A stretch of 64,000 nucleotides of DNA, taken from NCBI RefSeq assembly GCF_041468085.1, contig NZ_CP121014.1:372001-436000 (forward strand), read 5' to 3'. Below the pieces are notes generated by a model. That model saw only the letters and a program-made list of their open reading frames with translations, was not told where the DNA came from and did no database searches. Below, in pieces: positions 34,234 to 43,063 of this stretch. Source of the DNA: Tistrella mobilis (GTDB taxonomy: Bacteria > Pseudomonadota > Alphaproteobacteria > Tistrellales > Tistrellaceae). Within the stretch, counting starts at the first letter, position 1. Every line of letters begins with the position of its first letter. Position numbers and translations under genes: made by a program.

Positions 34234-35031
34234 ATGTCCGAAGCCGTGCTCTACGACGAAGTCGACGGCGTCGTCACCCTCACCCTCAACGAGCCCGAGA
34301 CCCGCAACGCCATCTCGCCGGCGATCGTGGATGCGCTGGTCGGCCATATCGAGCGGATCAACACCGACATGTCGGTGCGCTGCGTGATCGTGACCGGGGC
34401 CGGCGACGGCTTCTCGTCGGGCGGCAACGTCAAGCAGATGCGCGACCGCGAGGGCATGTTCGGCAACGAGCCGGTGCAGATCCGCCGCGGCTACTGGTAC
34501 GGCATCCAGCGCATCCCGATGGCGATGTATTCGCTGGAAGTTCCGGCGATCGCGGCGGTCAACGGGGCGGCGGTCGGCGCCGGCTGTGATCTCAGCCTGA
34601 TGTGCGACATCCGGCTTGCCAATACGAAGGCGGTCTTTGCCGAAAGCTTCATGCGCGTGGGCCTGGTTTCGGGCGATGGCGGGGCCTGGTTCCTGCCGCG
34701 CGTGGTGGGCTATTCCCGTGCCGCCGAGATGACCTTCACCGGCGATTTTGTGAAGGCGGAAGAGGCCGAGCGCATCGGTCTGGTCTCGCGCATCGTGCCC
34801 GACGACCAGCTGATGGACGAGGCCCGCAAACTCGCCCGCCGCATCGCCGCCAACCCGCCGCACAGCCTGCGCCTGAACAAGCGCCTGCTCCGCGACAGCC
34901 AGGGCGTGCCGCTGCCCACCGCCCTCGAAATGGCCTCCTGCATGCAGGCCCTGGTCCAGAGCACTGAAGACCAGCACGAAGCGGTCAGCGCCTTCCTCGA
35001 CAAGCGCACGCCGGAATTCAAGGGGCGGTGA
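34234..35031 (+). CDS. Enoyl-CoA hydratase/isomerase family protein
   Basis: This 265-residue crotonase-fold protein has oxyanion-hole segments SSGGNVKQM and AAVNGAAVGAGCDLSLMCDI, MRVGLVSGDGGAWFLPRVVG, and EMTFTGDFVKAEEAERIGLV, where the Glu aligns with the second catalytic Glu of crotonase. The first catalytic Glu position is less clear, so isomerase or hydrolase activity cannot be excluded. The ATG at 34234 follows GGAAGGAA. It is the only catabolic gene of the region on the plus strand and shares the IclR control region. Confidence 0.87.
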   Translation: MSEAVLYDEVDGVVTLTLNEPETRNAISPAIVDALVGHIERINTDMSVRCVIVTGAGDGFSSGGNVKQMRDREGMFGNEPVQIRRGYWYGIQRIPMAMYSLEVPAIAAVNGAAVGAGCDLSLMCDIRLANTKAVFAESFMRVGLVSGDGGAWFLPRVVGYSRAAEMTFTGDFVKAEEAERIGLVSRIVPDDQLMDEARKLARRIAANPPHSLRLNKRLLRDSQGVPLPTALEMASCMQALVQSTEDQHEAVSAFLDKRTPEFKGR

Positions 35032-35069
35032 GGGGCCGGGGAAAAGGGGGACGGCACCGCCCTGCCACT

Positions 35070-35215
35070 GTCACGCGATGACGGTGCCGTTCCGTTCTCC
35101 ACCCCCAATACCGTCATCCCCGCGAAGGCGGGGATGACGGTGGTGGGGTGTGGGGCGAACATGGCGGGGCCCGCACCTGACATGTGCGGCGCGGAGCGCT
35201 GGCGCGGGTCCGGCT
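35070..35215. repeat. Dispersed REP-like element with extended flank; perfect hairpin at 35110-35141
   Basis: The hairpin arms ACCGTCATCCCC and GGGGATGACGGT (12 bp, perfect) lie downstream of the hydratase gene and may also stop transcription. To the left lies a flank containing GGTGCCGTTCCGTTCTCC that also precedes the REP copies inside the NRPS. To the right (about 35141-35180) the DNA matches the 363-bp array unit at 38417-39998, including GGCGGGGCCCGCACCTGACA. The rest of the gap 35032-35384 holds no gene. Confidence 0.85.
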
Positions 35216-35384
35216 GATCTGCCGCCCCGCATGCCACACCGCCCATACGTCACGGCATATGACCCCCCTGGGCCTCCCACCACTGTAGCACCACCGTCAC
35301 TGGTAACTTCCCCGCCGCTCTGCGACACTCGGCGGCGGCCGGCCCGATGGGGGCGGCGTCGTGCGCCCGGAGATGTGCCGCAGG

Positions 35385-36323
35385 ATGAGATCCACCCATG
35401 ACCTCGCCGTTCTGGACCAGGGCGGCGGTGCCCTGCCGCATGCGCCGCGGCTGCTGGTGATCGCCAATCCGCTGGCCGGCACCGGGGCAGGGCGGCGGTT
35501 GTTGCAGCGGACGCTGGACGTGCTGCGCGCCGAAGGCTGCCGGCTGCTGATCGCCGAGGCCCGCACGCCTGAAGAGATCACCGCGCTGGCCGGCGGCACC
35601 GGGCCCGAAGATGCCGATGCGGTGGTTGCGGCCGGCGGTGACGGCACCGTCAATGCCGCCGCCAACGGCCTGATGCAGAATGCGTTTCCGCTGCCACTGG
35701 GCGTGCTGGCGGTGGGCACGGCCAATGTCATGGCCCTGGAAATGGGGCTGAAGCGCACGCCGCGGGCGCTGGCCGCCCCTTTCCTCAACGGCCGGCTGCG
35801 GCGGGTGACGCCGATCGAAACCCCCGCGGGTCATGCCCTGCTGATGGTCGGCGCCGGTTTCGACGGGGCGGTGGTGGCGGCGCTGGCCGCGCGGCCGGCG
35901 CTCAAATGGCGCTGGGGCAAGCTTGCCTATCTGCCGCCGGTGCTGGACCGCATCCGCCACTATGACTGGCCCGAGATTTCCGTGCGCATCGACGGCGCGC
36001 CCCATCGCGCCCATGGCGTGGTGGCGGTGAACGGCCGGCTTTATGGCGGCGCCTTCCGCGCGGTGCCGGAGGGCGACATCACCCGGCCCGGCATGCATGT
36101 GGTGCTGCTGGGTGGCCGGGGCGTGCCGGCCCTGCTCCGCCAGGGGGCGGCCCTGGCGGCCGGGCGGCTGGACCGGCTTTCGGATGTGCGCATCCTGCCC
36201 GCCCGCGAACTGGTGGTGGAAGGCCCCGCCGGCCTCGCCATCCAGGCCGATGGCGACCCGCTGCCGCCGGCGCCGGCCCTGCTGCGCGTGGCCGATCGCA
36301 GCCTGAACCTGATCTGGCCGTAA
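35385..36323 (+). CDS. Diacylglycerol-kinase-family lipid kinase
   Basis: This protein of about 312 residues has the DAGK catalytic fold: LLVIANPLAGTGAGRR near the N-terminus, the nucleotide loop VVAAGGDGTVNAAANGL, LGVLAVGTANVMALEMGL, and a C-terminal beta domain ending in VADRSLNLIWP. It phosphorylates a lipid such as diacylglycerol or sphingosine-like molecules, or is an orphan YegS/LCB5-type kinase. Starts at 35361 (GTG), 35373 and 35385 are possible; I use the ATG at 35385. It stands alone between a REP element and the iron-sigma genes. Confidence 0.85.
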   Translation: MRSTHDLAVLDQGGGALPHAPRLLVIANPLAGTGAGRRLLQRTLDVLRAEGCRLLIAEARTPEEITALAGGTGPEDADAVVAAGGDGTVNAAANGLMQNAFPLPLGVLAVGTANVMALEMGLKRTPRALAAPFLNGRLRRVTPIETPAGHALLMVGAGFDGAVVAALAARPALKWRWGKLAYLPPVLDRIRHYDWPEISVRIDGAPHRAHGVVAVNGRLYGGAFRAVPEGDITRPGMHVVLLGGRGVPALLRQGAALAAGRLDRLSDVRILPARELVVEGPAGLAIQADGDPLPPAPALLRVADRSLNLIWP

Positions 36324-36383
36324 CCGACGGTCCACCCGGTCCGCCGCAGGTTGATCGCTTCTGCCGTTGCCCTCTGCAAAAGA

Positions 36384-36404
36384 TGCGAGTAAGTTGCAAT
36401 TGCA
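36384..36404. promoter_or_regulatory. Possible Fur-type box upstream of the sigma factor
   Basis: TGCGAGTAAGTTGCAATTGCA lies about 60 bp before the fecI-like gene. It has the alternating TGC/GCA half-site look of iron-regulator boxes in FecI-type promoters, but the match to the classical Fur 19-mer is weak. Confidence 0.4.
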
Positions 36405-36462
36405 CAGGCTGCGACGAAACAGCGCGGCCGGCGTCCGGAACCGACGATGAGCGAGCGGCCGC

Positions 36463-36999
36463 ATGGTAACCCCGCCGACCACCGATGCCGATCGGAAGCT
36501 CGAAGTCTACCTGGCCCATCGCGCGGCCCTGGTGGATTATGCCGCCCCGCTGCTCGGCAACCGAGCCTGGGCGGAAGATGCCGTTCAGGAAGCCTGGCTG
36601 CGCTTCGTGGGCGCGGGAGAGGCCGAGCGCCGGGGGCGCAGCCCGATCCTGCATCCCGTCGCCTATCTCTACCGCATCGTGCGCAACATTGCCATGGACT
36701 GGGATCGCCACCGCGCGCTGGCCCGCATCGCCGATGTCGGTGACGATGCGCTCCAGGCCCTGCCGGCCGCCACCCCCACGCCCGAGCAGGAGGCGATCGA
36801 TCGCGACGAATTGCGGGTGGTGGCCGAGGCATTGGACGAACTGCCCGAACGCACCCGCATCGCCTTTGAAATGCACCGCATGGCCGGCCAGTCCCTGCAA
36901 GAGGTTGCAGATCATCTGGGTGTGTCCGTCACTTTGGTGCATCAGATGGTCAGGAAGGCCCTGGTTCATTGTGCACAACGCCTCGACGCGTGTGATTGA
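36463..36999 (+). CDS. fecI: ECF sigma factor, FecI type
   Basis: This 178-residue protein has sigma region 2 (LLGNRAWAEDAVQEAWLRF, then YLYRIVRNIAMDWDRH) and region 4 (LDELPERTRIAFEMHRMAG, then LQEVADHLGVSVTLVHQMV). The MHRMAG/SVTLVHQMVRKAL pattern is that of iron-starvation FecI sigma factors. It is followed by a FecR-type anti-sigma gene. FecI factors normally drive a TonB-dependent receptor gene; none is in the window, so the target may lie beyond the NRPS. Confidence 0.9.
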   Translation: MVTPPTTDADRKLEVYLAHRAALVDYAAPLLGNRAWAEDAVQEAWLRFVGAGEAERRGRSPILHPVAYLYRIVRNIAMDWDRHRALARIADVGDDALQALPAATPTPEQEAIDRDELRVVAEALDELPERTRIAFEMHRMAGQSLQEVADHLGVSVTLVHQMVRKALVHCAQRLDACD

Positions 37000-37114
37000 A
37001 CTTGCGTCCGCGCATTATATGGCTGAAAAAACCCGCGGCCGGCCCGTCTGAACGGAGGGAGGGGGGATCACCCGGTCACCCCAGAAGGCTGAACGCTCCG
37101 GACGCCGCAGGACC

Positions 37115-38122
37115 ATGACGGGCCACGCCGAGGAAGATCAAGACGCACCGGTCGATCCGATCCTGGAGACCGCCGTCGACTGGCTGCTGAAGACCAGGGC
37201 ATGCCCGCATGACGAGCGGCTGCGTGCGGCTGCCATCGTCTGGCGTGCGGCACATCCCGCCCATGAACAGGCCTGGCGACGGGCCGAACGGGTCTGGAAG
37301 CTGACCGGCGCACTGCCCGGCCGCCCGGCCGCCGGTGCTGCCGGGGCAGGGCGCGTGGTGCCGATGCGCCGCCGTCGCCGCAGCCTGGGCCGGATGGTCG
37401 CCGTCACCGCCGCTGCGGCGCTCGCCGCTTCGGTGGTGGTGGCGCTGCTGCCGGCGATCGAACGGCATCTTCAGGCCGATTATGTCACCGCCCGCGGGGA
37501 ACAGCGCCGGATCGTGCTGGAAGACGGCACCGAGGTGGTGCTGGCCGCCGACAGCGCCATCCGTGTCGCCTATGGCCCGGCCGAACGCCGGGTGGAGCTG
37601 ATCGACGGCGACGCCTTCTTCACCGTCGCCGAAGACCGCAGCCGGCCCTTCGCGGTGACGGGCGAGGATCTGCGCGTGGTGGATATCGGCACCGCCTTCG
37701 CGGTGGGCATCGACCCGGAGACACTGGATGTCGGCGTCGAAAGCGGCGCGGTCCATGTCGCCTGGGCCGGCCCGGTGCCTGATGGCGGCCCCCGTGACGC
37801 CCGGCTCGATCCCGGCGGGCGGCTGCAGATCGACCGTGCCACCGGCCGGTTCAACCAGGATCAGGTTCAACCCGGCCAGATCGCGCTCTGGCGCGACGGG
37901 CTGCTGGTGGTTGAAAACCAGAGCCTGGGCCATGTGGTGGCAGAGATCCGCCGCCGCTATCCCGGCCTGATCCTGGTTCGCGACGACGCCCTGATGACCC
38001 GCCGCGTCACCGGCGTTTACGACCTGCGCAACCCGGAAGCCGCCCTGCGCACCGCCCTTCTCCCCCATGGCGGGCGGGTTTCGACGCTGACCCCCTATGT
38101 GCTGATCGTGGGTGGGGCATAG
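37115..38122 (+). CDS. fecR: FecR-family anti-sigma / sigma regulator
   Basis: This 335-residue protein has an N-terminal cytosolic DUF4880-like region (AVDWLLKTRACPHDERLRAA, then HPAHEQAWRRAERVW) and one membrane segment (VAVTAAAALAASVVVALLP). The periplasmic FecR domain contains YVTARGEQRRIVLEDGTEV, VELIDGDAFFTVAEDRSRPF, IGTAFAVGID and a C-terminal STN-like part (NPEAALRTALLPHGG). It relays the signal of a siderophore-loaded outer-membrane receptor to FecI. The start follows CAGGA; the gap to fecI is 115 bp. Confidence 0.92.
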   Translation: MTGHAEEDQDAPVDPILETAVDWLLKTRACPHDERLRAAAIVWRAAHPAHEQAWRRAERVWKLTGALPGRPAAGAAGAGRVVPMRRRRRSLGRMVAVTAAAALAASVVVALLPAIERHLQADYVTARGEQRRIVLEDGTEVVLAADSAIRVAYGPAERRVELIDGDAFFTVAEDRSRPFAVTGEDLRVVDIGTAFAVGIDPETLDVGVESGAVHVAWAGPVPDGGPRDARLDPGGRLQIDRATGRFNQDQVQPGQIALWRDGLLVVENQSLGHVVAEIRRRYPGLILVRDDALMTRRVTGVYDLRNPEAALRTALLPHGGRVSTLTPYVLIVGGA

Positions 38123-38126
38123 GGGG

Positions 38127-38416
38127 ATGCCCCGCCGGCCGTGCGTCTACATCCTGGCCAGCGGCTACCTGGGGACTCTCATATCGGCGTGACCACCGAT
38201 CTTGCCCGACGGATGAGCGAGCATCGCGACGCCGGGCGCGAGAGCTTCGTCGGCCGGTACGACGCCCGGCGGCTGGTCTATGCCGAACATCCCGACCGGA
38301 TCGACGACGCCATCCGGCGCGAGAAACACCTGAAACGCTGGCGACGGGCGTGGAAAATCCGCCTGATCGAGGAGGCCAACCCCGACTGGCGTGATCTGTT
38401 CGATCAGATCATCTGA
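38127..38416 (+). pseudogene. GIY-YIG nuclease gene with a 1-bp frameshift
   Basis: ATG at 38127 gives MPRRPCVYILASGYLGTL and then goes out of frame (LISA stop). The remainder continues one frame away as GVTTDLARRMSEHRDAGRES through IRLIEEANPDWRDLFDQII. Restoring one T between CTC and ATATCGG (about 38179) would give GTLYIGVTTD, as in the intact paralogue at 6039-6332. It is therefore a recent frameshift or a base-calling error. The gene ends directly at the 363-bp array. Confidence 0.8.
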
Positions 38417-39998
38417 ACCGGCCATCCCCGCGCAGGCGGGGATGACGGTGGTGGGGTGTGGGGCGAAGATGGCGGGGCCCGCACCTGACATATGCGGACG
38501 ACGGCGGCGAGGGTGGGGCGACCCCGGCAGCGACAGCGCCTGACACGAGCGGTGCGGAGCGGCACCATGGGCCCGTCTGACCGCCACACGCCACAGCAGA
38601 CGGCCCTCCTGTCCGGCCCTGCCTCGGCCGACCTCTGCACACCCCCAATACCGTCATCCCCGCGCAGGCGGGGATCCAGGTTCGTCCCCCCATAAAGAAC
38701 GCCGACCCCCCCCGGTCCACCGGTGATGGCCGACATGACCGCCCGCGCACCCGGTCGCCCGACCATTCCCGTGGACGCCAACCTGGATCCCCGCCTGCGC
38801 GGGGATGACGGTATTGGGGTGTGGGGCGAAGATGGCGGGGCCCGCACCTGACATGTGCGGACGACAGCGGCGAGGGTGGGGCGACCCCGGCAGCGACAGC
38901 GCCTGACACGAGCAGTGTGGAGCATCACCATGGGCCCGTCTGACCGCCACACGCCACAGCATACGGTGCTCCTGTCCGGCCCTGCCTCGGCCAGCCTCTG
39001 CACACCCCCTATACCGTCATCCCCGCGAAGGCGGGGATCCAGGTTCGTCCCCCCATAAAGAACGCTGCCCCCCCCGGCTCCACCGGTGATGGCCGACATG
39101 ACCGCCCGCGCATCTGGTCGCCCGTTCATTCTCGCGGAAACCAACCTGGATCCCCGCCTGCGCGGAGATGACGGTGGTGGGGCGTGGGGTGAAGATGGCG
39201 GGGCCCGCACCTGACATATGCGGACGACAGCGGCGAGGGTGGGGCGACCCCGGCAGCGACAGCGCCTGACACGAGCAGTGTGGAGCAGCACCATGGGCCC
39301 GTCTGACCGCCACACGCCACAGCATACGGTGCTCCTGTCCGGCCCTGCCTCGGCCAGCCTCTGCACACCCCCTATACCGTCATCCCCGCGAAGGCGGGGA
39401 TCCAGGTTCGTCCCCCCATAAAGAACGCTGCCCCCCCCCGGCTCCACCGGTGATGGCCGACATGACCGCCCGCGCATCTGGTCGCCCGTTCATTCTCGCG
39501 GAAACCAACCTGGATCCCCGCCTGCGCGGGGATGACGGTGGTGGGGTGTGGGGCGAAGATGGCGGGGCCCGCACCTGACATGTGCGGACGACGGCGGCGA
39601 GGGTGGGGCGACCCCGGCAGCGACGGCGCCTGACACGAGCAGTGTGGAGCAGCACCATGGGCCCGTCTGACCGCCACACGCCACAGCATACGGTGCTCCT
39701 GTCCGGCCCTGCCTCGGCCAGCCTCTGCACACCCCCTATACCGTCATCCCCGCGAAGGCGGGGATCCAGGTTCGTCCCCCCATAAAGAACGCCGACCCCC
39801 CCCGGTCCACCGGTGATGGCCGACATGACCGCCCGCGCATCTGGTCGCCCGTTCATTCTCGCGGAAACCAACCTGGATCCCCGCCTGCGCGGGGATGACG
39901 GTGGTGGGGTGTGGGGCGAAGATGGCGGGGCCCGCACCTGACATGTGCGGACGACGGCGGCGAGGGTGGGGCGACCCCGGCAGCGACGGCGCCTGACA
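38417..39998. repeat. 363-bp tandem array (about 4.3 copies) with inverted REP-like palindromes
   Basis: The landmark GATGGCGGGGCCCGCACCTG recurs at 38468, 38831, 39194, 39558 and 39921, a period of 363-364 bp. Each unit holds a pair of inverted REP-like hairpins (GTCATCCCCGCG ... GGGGATCCAGG and its reverse) about 110 bp apart, plus about 190 bp of spacer. Differences between copies are few. The short ORFs in the array (67-166 codons) repeat with the unit and are not genes. After the array, 39999-40176 holds no gene. Confidence 0.92.
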
Positions 39999-40176
39999 GA
40001 TGCGATCAGGATGTTCAGAGGCGGCTCCTGGATGGCCGCCTGGCCTCGGGCTTGCAGCCCAGCCAACCTGCCTCGCCAAAACCATGCCTGTGGCGCGGCA
40101 AAACTATGCCTGCGGTTGCAAAAAAATCGTCCCACCCCCTGAAAATTCCGGAAGCCCATCCGTCTCCTCAGGTACT

Positions 40177-40201
40177 GCAAATGAGAATCGTTTGCATTAT
40201 C
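40177..40201. promoter_or_regulatory. Fur box upstream of mbtH
   Basis: GCAAATGAGAATCGTTTGCA followed by TTATC. The core AATGAGAATCGTT differs from the Fur consensus AATGATAATCATT at two positions. It lies 24 bp before mbtH, so the siderophore operon should be iron-repressed. Confidence 0.75.
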
Positions 40202-40224
40202 ACAACCAGCAGAGGTGAAACGGC

Positions 40225-40461
40225 ATGAGCTGGGGCGACGAGACCACCGTGTTCGACGTGGTGATCAATCACGAGGAGCAGTACTCGATCTGGCCGAGCT
40301 ACAAGCCCATTCCGGAGGGCTGGCGCGCGGTCGGCAAGCAGGGGCCCAAGGCCGAGTGCCTCGCTTATATCGACGAGGTCTGGACCGATATGCGGCCCCT
40401 GAGCCTGCGCCGGGCCATGGAGGCGCGCGCGGCCGGAGATGCCGGCCCGTCGGCGCCGTGA
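40225..40461 (+). CDS. mbtH: MbtH-like protein
   Basis: This 78-residue protein carries the full MbtH signature: [20 protein letters not shown], then [18 protein letters not shown]. MbtH proteins bind adenylation domains and are needed for their solubility and activity. It is the first gene of the siderophore operon, directly after the Fur box, and its partners should be the A domains of the NRPS at 43064. Confidence 0.95.
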   Translation: MSWGDETTVFDVVINHEEQYSIWPSYKPIPEGWRAVGKQGPKAECLAYIDEVWTDMRPLSLRRAMEARAAGDAGPSAP

Positions 40462-40510
40462 TCTGTATCCCGTCCTGACGCACTCCCCGCCTGCGAAGGG
40501 TCAGATCCCC

Positions 40511-41506
40511 GTGAACGCCACCGTTCCCCCTCTGGCTGCCGACCTCACGGTCGGCAGTCTTGCGGCCGGCGCGACCCGCATCGTCACCGTCCGGGCCGCC
40601 CGCCCCATGCCGGCGGCCACGCGGCTCGACGAGCTGCGCCGCCTGGCCGATTGCCATGTCGAGACCGCGGGCGGGCTGCTGATCCGCGGCTTCGATGTCG
40701 CCGATGCCGCCGCCTTCTACGATCTCACCCGCGGCTTCGGCCATGATCTGCTGACCTATGAATTCGGCTCCACCCCGCGCAGCCGGGTGGGGGCGGGGGT
40801 CTATTCCTCCACCGAATATCCCGCCCATCAGTGGATCCCCCAGCATAACGAACAGTCCTATACCGACCGCTGGGCGATGCGGATCTGGTTCTTCTGCGAT
40901 GTGGCGCCCGAAGATCGCGGCGAGACCCCGCTTGCCGATGCCCGGGCGGTGCTGGCCCGGATCGATCCGGCGATCCGCCGCCGTTTTGCCCGCCATGGCG
41001 TGATGTATGTCCGCAATTACGGCGGCGGGCTGGATCTGCCCTGGCAACAGGTCTTCGGCACCGACGACCCGGCCCTGGTGGAGCGCACCTGCCGGGCCCG
41101 TGGCATCGCCTGGGAATGGCAGGATGACGGCCGGCTGCGCACCCGTCAGATCTGCGCCTCGGAAGCCGTGCATCCGCGCACGGGCGAAACGGTCTGGTTC
41201 AACCAGGCTCATCTCTTCCACGTCTCGGCGCTGGAGCCCGATCTGCGCGACACCCTGCTCGCCGTGGTCGATGAAGAGGATCTGCCCCGCAACGCCTGTT
41301 ATGGCGACGGCAGCCCGATCGAGGATGCGGTGCTGGACGAGATCCGCGCCGCCTATGCGGCCGAAATGCTGTGCTTCCCCTGGGCGCGCGGCGACGTGCT
41401 GATGCTCGACAACATGCTGATGACCCATGGCCGGGCCCCGTTCTCGGGGCCGCGGCGGATCCTGGTCGCCATGGCGGAACCCTGGGGCGCCACCGGCCCC
41501 GCCTGA
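40511..41506 (+). CDS. SyrP-like Fe(II)/2-oxoglutarate beta-hydroxylase (TauD family)
   Basis: This protein of about 331 residues carries the facial triad in PQHNEQSYTDRW (His and Glu) and MLMTHGRAPFSGPRR (distal His, with the 2-oxoglutarate Arg nearby). Blocks such as RIWFFCDVAPEDRGETPLAD, GVMYVRNYGGGLDLPWQ, WFNQAHLFHVSALE and LPRNACYGDGSPIED match SyrP-type enzymes that beta-hydroxylate aspartate bound to NRPS carrier domains. It should supply beta-hydroxyaspartate, an Fe(III) ligand. I use the GTG at 40511 after GAAGGG at 40495-40500; an ATG at 40439 overlapping mbtH is the alternative. Confidence 0.88.
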   Translation: MNATVPPLAADLTVGSLAAGATRIVTVRAARPMPAATRLDELRRLADCHVETAGGLLIRGFDVADAAAFYDLTRGFGHDLLTYEFGSTPRSRVGAGVYSSTEYPAHQWIPQHNEQSYTDRWAMRIWFFCDVAPEDRGETPLADARAVLARIDPAIRRRFARHGVMYVRNYGGGLDLPWQQVFGTDDPALVERTCRARGIAWEWQDDGRLRTRQICASEAVHPRTGETVWFNQAHLFHVSALEPDLRDTLLAVVDEEDLPRNACYGDGSPIEDAVLDEIRAAYAAEMLCFPWARGDVLMLDNMLMTHGRAPFSGPRRILVAMAEPWGATGPA

Positions 41507-41567
41507 CCAGACCGCCTCATCTCCTGCTTCCGCCGTCTCCCCTGCTTCCCAACGGGACATCTCCGCC

Positions 41568-42998
41568 ATGTCTGCGACCCGCCTTTTCGATTTCGCCCCG
41601 CGCGTGCACCAGGCCGATGACCAGCTCGACCTGATCCGCAGCTTCGCCGACCTCCACCCCTATCGCAGCGCCATGGTGGAAGAGCTTGTTCTGGACGAGG
41701 ATTTCTACCGCCGGCCGCTGCGCCCCGAAGACCTCTCCTTCATCCGCTTCGACGAGGCGGTCACGCCCGACACCGTCACCCTGCTGCCCTCGCTCGCCTC
41801 GCACCGGCTGCTGCTGTCGATCAACGAACTCGACATCGCCCGGCTGCCGCGCGACGGCGCGCCCGAGGCTCTTGCCGATTTCGACCATTTCTACAGCGAG
41901 GAAAGCCGCCTGCTCGGCGCCCGTATCCGGCCCTTCCTGGAAGATTTCGTCTTCGACCATCTGGCTGCGGGGGATACCCCGGTGGCGCCGGCCGATCAGG
42001 CGGATCTGCTTCGCGACGTGCTGAACCGCGAGGCCGGTTTCCTCGGCAAGCTCTTCGCGCATCTGAACCGCGCCGACTATCTGGAAGAGGGCATGCGCTT
42101 CACCCTCATCCAGCACTGGTGCCTGGCCGAAAGCCGCCGGCTCGCCATGGCCCGCGCCGGGGCGGGCGGCTGGTTCGCGCCCTTGGGCGACGGCGCGCCC
42201 CGCCTTGTGCTCGATGCCGTCGACGACCGGGCGATCGCGCGCCTGGCGCGGCGCTGCGGGGCCGATCTCAAGCCGCATTCCTACTGGCAGTTCTATCTCT
42301 CGACCAGCATGGCCCGTGCCAATCTGCTCCACGCGCTGGCCCGCCGGCCCGACCGGGCGCTGGCTCTGTGGGGGGCCGGTTTCGCGGCCGAGGCGGAATG
42401 GATCGCCTTCGGCTGCCTGCTCGCCCAGGCGGGCGAGGCGCTGGGCATCGAGGGCGCCGCGCCCGCCGGCCATAATCGCCATCCGGCCGAGGCGCTGGAG
42501 GATCTGGGCCGGCGTTTCGGCCGGGCGCTGGAGCTGGCGGAGGCCCGCTGGGGCGAAGAGGGGCTGGCCCGGATCGGCCAGGGCCTGGCGGCGGCCGCGC
42601 GGCTGCGCGATGCCGCCGAGCGTGATCTGGGCGAGCAGCTGGAATGGCTGTCGGCCATTCCCGCCTATCGCGAGATCGCGGGAAAGATCGATGCCCGCAT
42701 CCAGGCCGAATGCCCGGATATCGACCGCGAAACCTTCGTCGAGCCGCGGGAGATGTGCTCCACCACCCATGTCCACGACGATTACCGGCTGGTCGCGATC
42801 GAGACCGGCAACATGGTGTTCTGGGGCAATCTGGGCATGGAGCTGAAGCTGGCGCCCGGCGAGATGGTGCTGGTGCCCATGGGCCGGCTGCACGGCTCCT
42901 CGATCCTCTCCGAGGAATGCGTCTACCACCAGCCGATTATCCCCGAGGAATGGATACATCCTCTGGTTGCTGATCTGAAGCTCGGCGTCCGCGCCTGA
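41568..42998 (+). CDS. grbD: SznF/GrbD-like HDO-cupin N-oxygenase (N-nitroso/diazeniumdiolate-forming)
   Basis: This 476-residue protein is close to the 471 residues of the streptozotocin enzyme SznF. The C-terminal cupin contains THVHDDYRL and MGRLHGSSI, giving a three-His set at residues 401, 403 and 442. The spacing equals that recalled for the SznF cupin (His407/409/448). The central region (about 150-330), with YLEEGMRFTLIQHWCLAE, KPHSYWQFYLSTSMARAN, AEAEWIAFG and GHNRHPAEALEDLGRRF, suits a heme-oxygenase-like diiron domain, although I cannot assign each ligand. In SznF the diiron site hydroxylates guanidine nitrogens and the cupin iron rearranges them to an N-nitroso unit. With the YqcI/YcgG domain encoded next, it should make a graminine-type C-diazeniumdiolate residue from arginine. 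The symbol is by analogy to gramibactin. Confidence 0.8.
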   Translation: MSATRLFDFAPRVHQADDQLDLIRSFADLHPYRSAMVEELVLDEDFYRRPLRPEDLSFIRFDEAVTPDTVTLLPSLASHRLLLSINELDIARLPRDGAPEALADFDHFYSEESRLLGARIRPFLEDFVFDHLAAGDTPVAPADQADLLRDVLNREAGFLGKLFAHLNRADYLEEGMRFTLIQHWCLAESRRLAMARAGAGGWFAPLGDGAPRLVLDAVDDRAIARLARRCGADLKPHSYWQFYLSTSMARANLLHALARRPDRALALWGAGFAAEAEWIAFGCLLAQAGEALGIEGAAPAGHNRHPAEALEDLGRRFGRALELAEARWGEEGLARIGQGLAAAARLRDAAERDLGEQLEWLSAIPAYREIAGKIDARIQAECPDIDRETFVEPREMCSTTHVHDDYRLVAIETGNMVFWGNLGMELKLAPGEMVLVPMGRLHGSSILSEECVYHQPIIPEEWIHPLVADLKLGVRA

Positions 42999-43063
42999 GC
43001 CGGTTCAATTCCGCCGTCTCGCTTCTCCCCCGCCGCCGACAGGACCCTGGAGTACGGACCCCC

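Noticed and set aside
35110-35141. Dedicated rho-independent terminator of the hydratase gene
   Set aside because: It is a perfect hairpin but a copy of the dispersed REP family and lacks a T-run. Any terminator effect would be secondary.
38417-39998. Possible CRISPR array
   Set aside because: The unit is 363 bp, spacers between hairpins are nearly identical instead of unique, and no cas genes are present.
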